Shown here piece by piece: positions 40,304-48,708 of a stretch of DNA of 64,000 bases. How positions within the stretch are numbered: position 1 is the stretch's first letter; the number at the start of each line of letters is the position of its first letter. A program made the translations under genes and the position numbers. The notes beneath the pieces are model-generated. The model was not told where the DNA came from. It worked only from the letters and a program-made list of their open reading frames with translations, and ran no database searches. Origin of the DNA: Amycolatopsis iheyensis (GTDB lineage: Bacteria > Actinomycetota > Actinomycetes > Mycobacteriales > Pseudonocardiaceae); assembly GCF_024703995.1 (NCBI RefSeq), contig NZ_JAMXQV010000014.1:208943-272942 (forward strand), given 5' to 3'.

Positions 40304-41032
40304 ATGGCTGACCTGGTGTACCCGCCCGTGATCGCGGCGGCCCGGACGATGTTCCGGGTACTCGACAACCGCATCCGGGTCGAGGGCGCGGAACACATCC
40401 CGCGCCGCGGCGGCGCGGTCATCGCGTGCAACCACGTGAGCTACCTCGACTTCATCTTCTGCGGCCTCGGCGCGCGCCCGGCCAAGCGGCTGACGCGCTT
40501 CATGGCGAAGAAGGAGATCTTCGACAACAAGATCGCCGGGCCGCTGATGCGGGGGATGCACCACATCTCCGTCGACCGCGACGCCGGCCTCGCCTCCTAC
40601 CGCGAAGCCCTCGCGAAACTGCAGGCCGGCGAGGTGGTCGGGGTCTTCCCGGAGGCGACGATCAGCCGGTCGTTCACCGTCAAGGAGATCAAGTCCGGCG
40701 CCGTCCGGATGGCCGCGGCGGCCAACGTCCCGGTCGTGCCCATGGCGCTGTGGGGGACCCAGCGGCTCTGGACGAAGGGCCGTCCGAAGGACCTGACCCG
40801 CCGGCACGTGCCGATCTCGATCCTCATCGGCGAGCCGATGCACCCGGCGAAGGGTGACGACTGGGACGTCGTGACGAAGGAGCTGCGCGCCCGGATGAGC
40901 GCGCTCGTCGACCGCGCCCAGGCCGAGTACCCGGAGCAGCCCGCGTCCGAGGACGAGCGCTGGTGGCAGCCCGCCCACCTGGGCGGGACCGCCCCCACCG
41001 CGGAAGAAGCGGCCGAGCTGGACCGCCGCTAG
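40304..41032 (+). CDS. PlsC-type 1-acylglycerol-3-phosphate acyltransferase family protein
   Basis: The 242-residue protein has the acyltransferase motifs in order: NHVSYLDFIF (HxxxxD, here H-V-S-Y-L-D), RGMHHISVDRDA, GEVVGVFPEATISRSF (the PEGT region, here PEAT) and VVPMALWGT. It would move an acyl chain to a glycerophosphate or a similar lipid acceptor at the cytoplasmic face. The PEAT variant and the lack of a membrane helix are usual in actinobacterial paralogues, which may serve phosphatidylinositol mannosides or other glycolipids. Its stop overlaps that of the convergent HAD gene by four bases. Confidence 0.9.
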   Translation: MADLVYPPVIAAARTMFRVLDNRIRVEGAEHIPRRGGAVIACNHVSYLDFIFCGLGARPAKRLTRFMAKKEIFDNKIAGPLMRGMHHISVDRDAGLASYREALAKLQAGEVVGVFPEATISRSFTVKEIKSGAVRMAAAANVPVVPMALWGTQRLWTKGRPKDLTRRHVPISILIGEPMHPAKGDDWDVVTKELRARMSALVDRAQAEYPEQPASEDERWWQPAHLGGTAPTAEEAAELDRR

Positions 41033-41844
41033 AACCAGCGCTCCAGCACCTGCGAAACGCCGTCGTCGGCGGCCGGGCCGGTGATCTCGTCGGCCACGTC
41101 GTGCACGGCCGGGTGCCCGTTCTCCATCGCGACGCCGTGGCCGGCCCAGCGGAGCATCTCGACGTCGTTGGGCATGTCGCCGAACGCGATCACCCGCTCG
41201 GCGTCGACGCCCAGGCGCTCGGCGACGTCGGCCAGGCCGGTCGCCTTGGTGATCCCGTGCGCGGACAGCTCGACCAGCCCGCCCGAGGACGAGTAGGTGG
41301 CGTCGACCTCGCGCTCGAACAGGGACCGCACCGCTTCGGCCATCTCGTCCGATGACATGCCGCGGTGGCTGACCAGCAGCTTGATCGCCGGGTGCCCGAC
41401 GACCTCGGCCCGCGGCGCGGTGCGGCCTTCGCCGTCGCCCCACGGGTTGTGGTAGTCCGGCTCGATCACGAAGCTGCGCATCTCGTGGTCGGCGTCGGTG
41501 CTGACGCGCTCGGCGGCCAGCCGGCAGCCCGGGAGGGCCTTGTCGAGCGCGCTGGCGATGTCGCCGAGCAGCTCGGGCCGCAGCAGGCCGTGCACCGCGA
41601 CGACCTCCTCGCGGCCGCAGTCGTACAGGACCGCGCCGTTCGCGCACACGGCGTACCCGGTGAGCTCGAGCGGCTTGGCCACGGGCGCGATCCAGCGCGG
41701 CGGCCGGCCGCTGGCCAGCACGAACGGCACACCCGCCTCGATCGCCCGGCGGACGGTCCCGATGGTGCGCGCGCTGAGGGATTCGGAGGGGCCGAGCAGG
41801 GTGCCGTCCACGTCGGACGCGATCAACAGAGGTCTCTCCACCAC
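41029..41844 (-). CDS. HAD-IIB (Cof-type) phosphatase
   Basis: The 271-residue enzyme opens with LLIASDVDGTLLGPSE (motif I, two Asp). LASGRPPRW (motif II region), AIKLLVSHRGM, and HGITKATGLADVAERLGVD with the motif III lysine follow, then VIAFGDMPNDVEMLRWAGHGVAMENG (motif IV). This is the Cof/YbiV-type sugar-phosphate or cofactor phosphatase plan with the type IIB cap. Substrate is unknown. GTG 41844 or 41841 starts it; longer readings upstream overlap the divergent oxidoreductase gene and are not real. Confidence 0.9.
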   Translation of the reverse strand: MVERPLLIASDVDGTLLGPSESLSARTIGTVRRAIEAGVPFVLASGRPPRWIAPVAKPLELTGYAVCANGAVLYDCGREEVVAVHGLLRPELLGDIASALDKALPGCRLAAERVSTDADHEMRSFVIEPDYHNPWGDGEGRTAPRAEVVGHPAIKLLVSHRGMSSDEMAEAVRSLFEREVDATYSSSGGLVELSAHGITKATGLADVAERLGVDAERVIAFGDMPNDVEMLRWAGHGVAMENGHPAVHDVADEITGPAADDGVSQVLERWF

Positions 41845-41908
41845 CCCATTGTCCCTGACACGTTCGGGTGGCCTCGTCCCCGTCCGTGCGACTGTCGGTG
41901 GTTGCCGA

Positions 41909-41914
41909 TAACGT
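41909..41914 (+). promoter_or_regulatory. Candidate -10 box for leaderless LLM-oxidoreductase mRNA
   Basis: TAACGT lies eight bases before GTG 41923 and no Shine-Dalgarno sequence intervenes. The region is only 78 bases long and shared with the divergent HAD gene. Confidence 0.4.
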
Positions 41915-41922
41915 CCGGCAGT

Positions 41923-42804
41923 GTGCGAGTAGGCATCGTCATTCTTCCGGAAGATCGTTGGTGGGCCGCCGAGCCGAAGTGGCGGGCCGCCGAGGAGTAC
42001 GGCTTCGACCACGCTTGGACCTATGACCACCTCGGGTGGAAGAACCTGGTCGACGGGCCGTGGTTCTCGGCCGTCCCGACCCTGACCGCGGCGGCCATGG
42101 TGACCTCCCGCATCCGGCTGGGCACGTTCGTGGCCTCCCCGGTCGCGCGGCACCCGGTGCCGTTCATGCGGGAGCTGACCACCCTCGACGACATCTCCGA
42201 CGGCCGGTTCGTCCTGGGTGTCGGCGCGGGCGTCGACCACCACCACTACGACGGCGCGGTGCTCGGCGCGCCCGAGTTGTCGGTCAAGCAGCGCGCCGAC
42301 CGCTTCACCGAGTTCGTCGAGGCGCTCGACGGGCTGCTGATGACCGACAAGTTCGACTTCGACGGCGAGTACTACCGGGCCCGCGCGGCCCGCAACCTGC
42401 CGGGCCCGGTCCAGCGGCCCCGGCTGCCGTTCGTCGTGGCGGCCAACGGCCCCCGCACGATGACCCTGGCCGCCCGCTTCGGCGCCGGCTGGGTCACCAC
42501 CGGCAAGGGCGGCGCGACCGAGGCTGAGTGGTGGGCCGGCATCAAGCAGCTCACCGAGGTCTTCGACCAGCGCCTCGACGCGGTCGGCCGCGAGCGGGCG
42601 AGCATCCAGCGGCACCTGAGCCTCGACTCGTCGCCGGTGTTCTCGCTGAGCAGCGTTGAGGCCTTCCGCGACGCCGCCGGGCGCGCGGGCGAGCTGGGCT
42701 TCACCGACGTGATCGCCCACTGGCCGCGGTCGTCGTCGCCCTACGAAGGGCGCGAGGCCGTGCTGGAGCAGGTGGCCAGCGACGTCCTGCCGGAGCTGCA
42801 CTAG
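41923..42804 (+). CDS. LLM-class F420-dependent oxidoreductase
   Basis: The 293-residue TIM-barrel protein starts RVGIVILPEDRWWAAEPKWR. It has GFDHAWTYDHLGWKN, IRLGTFVASPVARHPVPFMR, TLDDISDGRFVLGVGAGVD and FVVAANGPRTMTLAARFGAG, the bacterial luciferase-like monooxygenase pattern of F420-using reductases in actinomycetes. The HHHYDGAVLG insertion is characteristic of the subgroup. The substrate is not known. A 17-base-pair terminator hairpin follows about 105 bases after its stop. The region 42805-42909 between them shows nothing I can assign. Confidence 0.88.
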   Translation: MRVGIVILPEDRWWAAEPKWRAAEEYGFDHAWTYDHLGWKNLVDGPWFSAVPTLTAAAMVTSRIRLGTFVASPVARHPVPFMRELTTLDDISDGRFVLGVGAGVDHHHYDGAVLGAPELSVKQRADRFTEFVEALDGLLMTDKFDFDGEYYRARAARNLPGPVQRPRLPFVVAANGPRTMTLAARFGAGWVTTGKGGATEAEWWAGIKQLTEVFDQRLDAVGRERASIQRHLSLDSSPVFSLSSVEAFRDAAGRAGELGFTDVIAHWPRSSSPYEGREAVLEQVASDVLPELH

Positions 42805-42909
42805 TCCGAACGAGTGACATCCGGCTGATCGGGAAACCGATTGCCGTCCCTCAGGCGTCCTTGTGAACAGACGTCAGAGATCACCCCGGGGGTGGTTGGG
42901 GGACGGAGG

Positions 42910-42950
42910 GCCCTCGTGGCCGCGGCACGGGGCGCCGCGGCCACGAGGGC
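42910..42950. terminator. Strong 17-bp terminator hairpin
   Basis: GCCCTCGTGGCCGCGGC (42910-42926) pairs perfectly with 42934-42950 around a 7-base loop and is followed on the plus strand by TTT. It lies between two convergent genes and just after the minus-strand DUF6541 stop, so it can serve both. Confidence 0.85.
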
Positions 42951-42954
42951 TTTG

Positions 42955-44970
42955 TCATGGCTGCTTGGTGATCCGGTAGATGACCGCGCCCGGGTTCCGG
43001 TAGACGACCCGCAGGAAGTCGTGGCCGTCCAGGTGCCGCAGGCCGCGCGCGATCGGGGTGTCGCGGCGGATCGTGCCGCTGCCGACCAGCACGTAGTGGA
43101 TCTTCAGCCGCTGCGTCGCGGCGCGCACCCGCGGGTCGCTGTCGTAGTCCGCGAAGTGCTCCGCCAGGTAGGTCGCGTCCGGGGGTGCCACGCCGGCGTC
43201 GTAGTGGCCCGCCACCGGGTGGACGCCGGTCAGGGCGTACATCCAGGCCGTGCCGTCGAGGCGGTCGTTGAGCACCTTCTCGTCGGCCGGGATGCCCAGC
43301 GTGCCGAGCTTCTCCATCGCGTCGATCTCGTCCGCGCTCACCGGCGGGACGACCTCGCCGGGCAGGCCGTTGTAGTAGAGCAGCGACACCGTCTTGGCGT
43401 TGGCCGCGCGGTAGAACCCGCCGGTCAGCACGCCCATCGCGACGACCAGCAGCACCGCCGACGCCAGCCCGACCCGGCCGGTCAGCCACGGCCGCGCGCG
43501 CACCCACGCGCGCCCGCTCGCCACCTTCGCCAGCCACCGCTGGGCCTCGCTCATGCCGTGCGCGGCGAGCAGGCACATCGGGATCGCGGCCAGCGCCATC
43601 AGCCGGAACCGGTCGTTCCACCAGGGCCGCGACAGGCTGATCACCCAGTCCTCGCCGCCGAAGCAGGCGACGACGACGAACAGCGCCGACAGCCCGATCG
43701 CCGAGAGCACCACCCAGCGCATCCGTCGCAGCGCCACCAGCGTGAGCACGCCCAGGGCCAGGAACACCGTCAGCCAGATCTGCGGCACCGGCAGCACCTG
43801 CTTGAACGTCGCCAGCATCGCCAGGGCCTTCCACACCGGCATGTGCGAGCCCCACGGGTGGTACGGGTACGACCCGGACGTGAAGGTGAGCGCGCCGAGG
43901 ATCATCGGCGCGGCCAGCACCCCGGCCGCCACCATCACCGGCACCATCCGCAGGACGTCGCCGCCGACGACCCGCCAGGCCGCTTTGCCGGGCGCGACGC
44001 CGTCGAGGCGCTTGCCACGCAGCGCCCGGTACCAGCGCTGCACGACCAGCGGGAACGCGAACAGCAGCGCCCCGAACAACGCGCTCGAGTGCGCGGCGAG
44101 CAGGCCGGTCGCGCTCAGCGCCAGCACCGCGCCGGTGTCGACGCCCGGCCGCACGACGAACCGCTGCAGCGCGACCACGGCCAGCGGCGTCAGCACGATG
44201 CCCAGCGCGAACGGCAGCAGCCCGCTCGACACCGACTCGTACGCCCCGGTCGTCGCGCCGCCCGCGACCAGCGCCACGCTGCCGGCGAACACCGCGCGGC
44301 CGCCGAGCTGGCGGACCAGCGCGACCATGGCCAGCGCGAACAGCCCGGCGATCGGCATCGTGACGGCGTTCAGCGTGACCGGGATCGACGTCCCGGACAG
44401 CTGGTAGACCAGGGCGCCGACCAGGTGGTACGCGTTCGGGTAGAACGAGCCGTCGGGGTACCAGTTGATGGTGCCCATGCCGGTCAGCGAGCCGTCGCCG
44501 GTCTCGGCGATGTAGCGGATGCCGTTCGCGTGGAAGACGGTGTCCCAGCGCTGGAACACCGCGGTCGTCCCGCCGCGGCCGGAGACCACGACGGCGATCG
44601 ACACGGCGGTCGCGATCGCGACGCAGGCGCCGACGGCCAGGTGTGCCCGGCGGGTCCACGGCGTCGGCGGCTCCTCGGCGCCCGGCGTGAGCCAGCCGCG
44701 GGCGACGGCGAACCGGCGCAGGCCGAACAGCACGGCGGCGAGCAGCAGGGTGATCGCGGCGACGCTCAGCGGGCCGTACGGCACGTGCGCGATCGCCAGC
44801 CACGGGCCGGCCAGGCCGGTGATGGCGTAGCTGAGCAGCGGCGCGAGCCCGGCCAGGGCCCAGCCGCGCAGGCCGGCGGCCCACCCGACGACGCCGCCGG
44901 GCACCGCCAGAACGGCCAGGTAGGTGGCCACGGCGGTGAAGTAGCTCCAGAAGTCCTCGGGTGCAGGCAC
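42955..44970 (-). CDS. DUF6541 polytopic membrane protein, copy 2
   Basis: The 671-residue product has about 14-15 hydrophobic helices and a C-terminal soluble part (about 500-671). It shares with copy 1 the strings GLRGWALAGLAPLLSYAI, NGIRYIAETGDGSL, INWYPDGSFYPNAYHLVGAL, VLNDRLDGTAWMYALTGVHP and the tail AATQRLKIHYVLVGSG. The family is of unknown activity and is common beside arabinogalactan genes of actinomycetes; a glycosyltransferase role is inference. I start at GTG 44970, preceded by GGAAAG; an in-frame reading to 45063 would overlap the glf promoter. It is divergent from glf. Confidence 0.82.
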   Translation of the reverse strand: MPAPEDFWSYFTAVATYLAVLAVPGGVVGWAAGLRGWALAGLAPLLSYAITGLAGPWLAIAHVPYGPLSVAAITLLLAAVLFGLRRFAVARGWLTPGAEEPPTPWTRRAHLAVGACVAIATAVSIAVVVSGRGGTTAVFQRWDTVFHANGIRYIAETGDGSLTGMGTINWYPDGSFYPNAYHLVGALVYQLSGTSIPVTLNAVTMPIAGLFALAMVALVRQLGGRAVFAGSVALVAGGATTGAYESVSSGLLPFALGIVLTPLAVVALQRFVVRPGVDTGAVLALSATGLLAAHSSALFGALLFAFPLVVQRWYRALRGKRLDGVAPGKAAWRVVGGDVLRMVPVMVAAGVLAAPMILGALTFTSGSYPYHPWGSHMPVWKALAMLATFKQVLPVPQIWLTVFLALGVLTLVALRRMRWVVLSAIGLSALFVVVACFGGEDWVISLSRPWWNDRFRLMALAAIPMCLLAAHGMSEAQRWLAKVASGRAWVRARPWLTGRVGLASAVLLVVAMGVLTGGFYRAANAKTVSLLYYNGLPGEVVPPVSADEIDAMEKLGTLGIPADEKVLNDRLDGTAWMYALTGVHPVAGHYDAGVAPPDATYLAEHFADYDSDPRVRAATQRLKIHYVLVGSGTIRRDTPIARGLRHLDGHDFLRVVYRNPGAVIYRITKQP

Positions 44971-45035
44971 TGCTTTCCAGGTGTGTCGTAAGCCGAAATG
45001 TGATAGTCGGGTGCGGGCCGGGTCAGCGGCCCCCG

Positions 45036-45041
45036 TACCCT
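45036..45041 (+). promoter_or_regulatory. Candidate -10 box for leaderless glf mRNA
   Basis: TACCCT lies eight bases before GTG 45050, the same hexamer and spacing as at serS. No ribosome site is present. Confidence 0.45.
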
Positions 45042-45049
45042 CGACGCCC

Positions 45050-46273
45050 GTGAGCGCGCACACGAACCCCGCACAGATTACTGAAGACGATTTCGCAGGT
45101 TACGACCTCGTCATCGTCGGGTCCGGTTTCTTCGGCCTGACCGTCGCCGAACGGGCCGCGGCCGAGCTGGGCAAGAAGGTCCTCGTCCTCGAGCGGCGCA
45201 GCCACATCGGCGGCAACGCGTACTCCGAGGCCGAGCCCGAGACCGGGATCGAGGTGCACAAGTACGGCGCGCACCTGTTCCACACCTCGAACAAGCGCGT
45301 CTGGGAGTACGTGAACCGCTTCACCGAGTTCACGAACTACCAGCACCGCGTGTTCGCGCGGGTCAAGGACCAGGTCTACTCGTTCCCGATGAACCTGGGC
45401 CTGATCAACCAGTTCTTCGGCAAGTCCCACACGCCGGACGAGGCCCGTGAGCTGATCGCCAAGCAGTCGTCCGAGTTCGAGACGGCCGATGCGCAGAACC
45501 TCGAGGAGAAGGCGATCTCGCTGATCGGCCGTCCCCTCTACGAGGCGTTCATCAAGGGTTACACCGCGAAGCAGTGGGAGAACGACCCCAAGAACCTGGG
45601 CGAAAACATCATCACGCGCCTGCCGGTCCGCTACAACTTCGACAACCGGTACTTCAACGACACCTACGAGGGCCTGCCCGTCAACGGGTACACCGCGTGG
45701 CTCGAGAAGATGGCCGAGCACGAGAACATCGACATCCGGCTGAACGTCGACTACTTCGACGTCCGCGAGCACATCCCGGCCGGCACCCCGACCGTCTACA
45801 CCGGGCCGCTGGACCGCTACTTCGGCTACTCCGAGGGCCGGTTCACCTGGCGCACCGTGGACTTCGAGTCCGAGGTCGCCGAGACCGGCGACTTCCAGGG
45901 CACCTCGGTCGTCAACTACAACGACCAGGAAGTCCCGTACACCCGGATCATCGAGTTCCGCCACTTCCACCCGGAGCGGGACTACCCGAAGGACAAGACG
46001 GTCATCTTCCGCGAGTACTCCCGCTTCGCGGGCGAGGAAGACGAGCCGTACTACCCGATCAACACCCCGGACAACCGCGAGAAGCTCGAGGCCTACCGCG
46101 AGCTGGCCAAGGTCGAGGCGCGCGAGAAGAACGTGCTGTTCGGCGGCCGCCTCGGCACGTACAAGTACCTCGACATGCACATGGCCATCGGCTCGGCGCT
46201 GTCGGCGTTCGACAACAAGATCGCCCCGCACCTGACCGACGGCGCGCCGCTCGACGGGTCCCTCGATGCTTGA
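45050..46273 (+). CDS. glf: UDP-galactopyranose mutase
   Basis: The 407-residue cytoplasmic flavoenzyme converts UDP-galactopyranose to UDP-galactofuranose, the donor for galactan synthesis. YDLVIVGSGFFGLTVAERAA is the FAD motif, RRSHIGGNAYSE the next conserved loop, and KYGAHLFHTSNKRVWEYVN and FTNYQHRVFA belong to the active site. GYTAKQWENDPKNL, LPVNGYTAWL and YFGYSEGRFTWRT also match Glf. Length is normal (about 390-400). GTG 45050 begins VSAHTNPAQ; an earlier in-frame ATG (44981) lies upstream of the likely promoter. The phosphatase gene overlaps its end by eight bases. Confidence 0.97.
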   Translation: MSAHTNPAQITEDDFAGYDLVIVGSGFFGLTVAERAAAELGKKVLVLERRSHIGGNAYSEAEPETGIEVHKYGAHLFHTSNKRVWEYVNRFTEFTNYQHRVFARVKDQVYSFPMNLGLINQFFGKSHTPDEARELIAKQSSEFETADAQNLEEKAISLIGRPLYEAFIKGYTAKQWENDPKNLGENIITRLPVRYNFDNRYFNDTYEGLPVNGYTAWLEKMAEHENIDIRLNVDYFDVREHIPAGTPTVYTGPLDRYFGYSEGRFTWRTVDFESEVAETGDFQGTSVVNYNDQEVPYTRIIEFRHFHPERDYPKDKTVIFREYSRFAGEEDEPYYPINTPDNREKLEAYRELAKVEAREKNVLFGGRLGTYKYLDMHMAIGSALSAFDNKIAPHLTDGAPLDGSLDA

Positions 46274-46784
46274 GAAGGGGAGCCCGACGGGCGAGGTCGC
46301 GGTTCTTTCGAAGGCGCAGGGCTTTCTGAAGAGTGAAGCTTCGGTGAAGGCTGCTCGCGGCATGTCCCACTTCGGTGAGCACGCGATCGGCTGGTTCGGC
46401 CTGGGTGTTCTCGGGGCCGTGGTCGACAAGAAGCGGCGCAAGGACTGGCTGATCGCCTCGGCCGGGGTCGTGGGTGCGCACGCCGCGTCCATCGCGGTGA
46501 AACGCGTGGTCAGGCGGCCCCGACCGGACCACCCGAGCGTCGAGGTACTGGTCGGCACGCCGAGCAAGCTGAGCTTCCCGTCGTCGCACGCGACGTCCAC
46601 GACGGCGGCGGCGGTGCTCTACTCCGGATTGACCGGGCGTAACCTGGTGCCCGCCCTGGTACCGCCGATGCTGGCCTCGAGGCTCGTGCTCGGCGTTCAC
46701 TATCCGACAGACGTTTTGGCCGGTGCAGCTCTCGGGGGGCTCGTCGGTGGTCTGATACGACGGAAGCTGAAGAAGAACCCATGA
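46266..46784 (+). CDS. PAP2-family phosphatase, decaprenylphosphoryl-5-phosphoribose phosphatase candidate
   Basis: The 172-residue membrane enzyme has the three PAP2 motifs: KRVVRRPRPDHP (KxxxxxxRP), FPSSHATST (PSxH) and SRLVLGVHYPTDVLAG (SRxxxxxHxxxD). Four or five helices surround them. Its gene lies directly between glf and ubiA with overlaps of eight and four bases, matching the mycobacterial neighbourhood where this protein (Rv3807c) is the proposed phosphatase that turns decaprenylphosphoryl-phosphoribose into decaprenylphosphoryl-ribose. That product is then epimerised by DprE1/DprE2. The order differs slightly from mycobacteria because glfT2 is elsewhere. Confidence 0.88.
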   Translation: MLEKGSPTGEVAVLSKAQGFLKSEASVKAARGMSHFGEHAIGWFGLGVLGAVVDKKRRKDWLIASAGVVGAHAASIAVKRVVRRPRPDHPSVEVLVGTPSKLSFPSSHATSTTAAAVLYSGLTGRNLVPALVPPMLASRLVLGVHYPTDVLAGAALGGLVGGLIRRKLKKNP

Positions 46785-47767
46785 GCGAGACGACCGAGCA
46801 GCGCAACAGCGACGAAGCGGCCGTGACTCCCGAGACACCGGAGACACCGGTGACGGCGGAGGCAGCGACGGAGACCGCCGCACGCGGCCCGTTCGGCCTG
46901 GTCGGCGGCGTCATCAAGACGGCACGCCCCCGGCAGTGGGTGAAGAACGTCCTGGTCTTCGCGGCCCCGTTCTTCGCGTTCTCGAAGTCGACCGACCGCA
47001 CGGGCCTCCTGCTCGACGCGATCGTCGCCTTCGTGGCGTTTTCGCTGGTGGCGAGCTCGGTCTACCTCATCAACGACGCGATCGACGTCGAGGCCGACCG
47101 GGCCCACCCGACCAAGCGCAACCGGCCGATCGCGGCCGGCATCGTGCCGGTCCCCGTCGCGTACGGGGCCGCGGTCGTGTTCTTCCTGGCCGGCCTCGGC
47201 GTGTCGTTCGCGGCGAGCTGGCAGCTCGCCGTGGTGCTGGCGGTCTACGAGGCCGTGCAGCTCGGCTACTGCTTCGGCCTGAAGCACCAGCCGGTGGTCG
47301 ACCTGGCCATCGTCGGCTCGGGCTTCCTGATGCGCTCGATCGCCGGCGGTGTCGCGGGCGGCATCGCGCTTTCGCAGTGGTTCCTGCTGGTCACGGCGTT
47401 CGGCTCGCTGTTCATGGTGGCCGGCAAGCGCTACGCGGAGATCATGCTGTTCGAGCGCACCGGCGCGAAGATCCGCTCGTCGCTGAAGAAGTATTCGGCC
47501 AGCTACCTGCGGTTCGTCTGGGCGACGTCGGCGGCCATCCTGATCATGTCGTACTGCCTGTGGGCGTTCGAGATCCGCCAGACCGAGCACAACTCGGTGT
47601 GGGCGCTCATCTCGATGGTCCCGTTCGTGGTGGCGGTGCTGCGCTACGCGGTCGACGTCGACGGCGGCATCGCGGGCGAGCCCGAGGAGATCGCGCTCAA
47701 GGACCGCATCCTGCAGGTGCTCGGCGCGACCTGGGTGATCACCCTGTTCCTGGCGTTCTACCTGTGA
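46781..47767 (+). CDS. ubiA: Decaprenyl-phosphate phosphoribosyltransferase (DPPR synthase)
   Basis: The 328-residue membrane protein is a UbiA-type prenyltransferase. The first Asp-rich motif is NDAIDVEADRAHPTKRNRP (NDxxDxxxD). GFLMRSIAGGVAGGI and GSLFMVAGKRYAE belong to the second half, and KTARPRQWVKNVLVFAAP precedes helix 1. It transfers phosphoribose from PRPP to decaprenyl phosphate, the first committed step to arabinan precursors. An N-terminal tail of about 35 Glu/Thr/Pro-rich residues is extra. Position after glf and the PAP2 gene is as in the arabinogalactan locus of mycobacteria. A hairpin follows 67 bases after the stop. Confidence 0.95.
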   Translation: MSETTEQRNSDEAAVTPETPETPVTAEAATETAARGPFGLVGGVIKTARPRQWVKNVLVFAAPFFAFSKSTDRTGLLLDAIVAFVAFSLVASSVYLINDAIDVEADRAHPTKRNRPIAAGIVPVPVAYGAAVVFFLAGLGVSFAASWQLAVVLAVYEAVQLGYCFGLKHQPVVDLAIVGSGFLMRSIAGGVAGGIALSQWFLLVTAFGSLFMVAGKRYAEIMLFERTGAKIRSSLKKYSASYLRFVWATSAAILIMSYCLWAFEIRQTEHNSVWALISMVPFVVAVLRYAVDVDGGIAGEPEEIALKDRILQVLGATWVITLFLAFYL

Positions 47768-47834
47768 CTTCTCATGGCGGATCGACAGGTTCGCTTCAGG
47801 TTCAGCACAGCTGAGCGGCGCACCCTGAGGTGGT

Positions 47835-47859
47835 GGGGGCGGGCAGTGCGCCCGTCCCC
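47835..47859 (+). terminator. Hairpin after ubiA
   Basis: GGGGGCGGGC (47835-47844) pairs with GCCCGTCCCC (47850-47859), with one G-U wobble and a 5-base loop. It lies between ubiA and the next gene and could end the glf operon or act as a leader structure. There is no T-tract. Confidence 0.5.
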
Positions 47860-47877
47860 GTGACCACAGGAGCGACG

Positions 47878-48663
47878 ATGAACGACCAGCCGCGCGAGGA
47901 GAAGGCCCCGGCGGGGGCCGACCAACCGACCGTCGAGCAGCCGGCCACCGCGGCCGGGCAGCCGACCACGCAACAACCCGCGGCACCGGCCGGGCAGCCG
48001 ACCACGCAGGCCACCTCCGCCGCGCCGCAGCAGCCCGCGGCGCCGGCCACGCAGGAGCCCGCCGCCGCGCAGGCGACCACGCCGGGCGCCGCGGTCCCGG
48101 CTGAGCCGCACTCCGCCGCTGCCCAAGCCGCGCAGCAACCCGCCGCCACGCAGGCCACTCCGGCCGCCGCCCCGGCTGAGCCGCAGCCGGCCGGCGCGCA
48201 AGCCACTCCGGCCGCCGCCCCGGCTGAGCCGCAACCGGCCGCAGCCCAGGCCACACCGGGCGCCGAAGCACCGGCTGAGCCGCAACCGGCCGCCGCCCAT
48301 GGCCAGCTGCCGCCACCCGTGCCGCCGACCCCGCAGCTCTCGCAGCCCGGACCTGGCCAGACCTACGGCGCCTGGGCCCCGCCCCCGGCCAACGCCCCCC
48401 GCCGGCCCGGCGGCTTCCGGCGCTTCGTCGGACACCGGGCCACCCAGCTCGTCGGCGTCGGCGTGCTCGGCGTCCTCATCGGCGGGGGTGTCGTCGGCGG
48501 GATCGCCATCGCGGCGTCGCACCACGGCCCCCGCGACGGCCGGCCCGGCATCCACCGCCAGTACAACGGCCCCGACCAGGGCTTCGACGGCCGCGGCTTC
48601 CCCGGCCGAGGCGGCGGGAACTCCGGCAACTCGGGCAACTCCGGCACCGGCGACGGCATCTGA
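47878..48663 (+). CDS. Ala/Pro-rich repeat membrane protein
   Basis: I do not recognise this 261-residue protein. Residues about 1-165 are a low-complexity Ala/Pro/Gln/Glu/Thr stretch with a 16-residue tandem repeat. A conserved-looking PPAPRRPGGFRRFVGHR-like basic segment follows (about 170-190), then one transmembrane helix (about 193-213) and a short Gly/Asn/Ser-rich external tail. The N-terminal part is therefore probably cytoplasmic and the tail outside. ATG 47878 has an aggagc ribosome site; a reading from 47830 would remove it. It is inserted between ubiA and the GT-C gene and is flanked by hairpins on both sides, so it seems to be its own unit. Confidence 0.75.
   Translation: MNDQPREEKAPAGADQPTVEQPATAAGQPTTQQPAAPAGQPTTQATSAAPQQPAAPATQEPAAAQATTPGAAVPAEPHSAAAQAAQQPAATQATPAAAPAEPQPAGAQATPAAAPAEPQPAAAQATPGAEAPAEPQPAAAHGQLPPPVPPTPQLSQPGPGQTYGAWAPPPANAPRRPGGFRRFVGHRATQLVGVGVLGVLIGGGVVGGIAIAASHHGPRDGRPGIHRQYNGPDQGFDGRGFPGRGGGNSGNSGNSGTGDGI
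48151..48294 (+). repeat. Three 48-bp in-frame tandem repeats
   Basis: Units start at 48151, 48199 and 48247. The first two are nearly identical and encode QATPAAAPAEPQPAGA and QATPAAAPAEPQPAAA; the third has diverged to QATPGAEAPAEPQPAA. Copy number could vary by slippage without breaking the frame. Confidence 0.85.
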
Positions 48664-48669
48664 GCCGGC

Positions 48670-48705
48670 TGTGGTCTGAGCCACCGACCCCGGGCTCAGA
48701 TCACA
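48670..48705 (+). terminator. Terminator hairpin
   Basis: TGTGGTCTGAGCC (48670-48682) pairs with GGCTCAGATCACA (48693-48705), 13 pairs with one G-U. It lies seven bases after the stop of the Ala/Pro-rich gene. Confidence 0.7.
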
Positions 48706-48708
48706 GAA

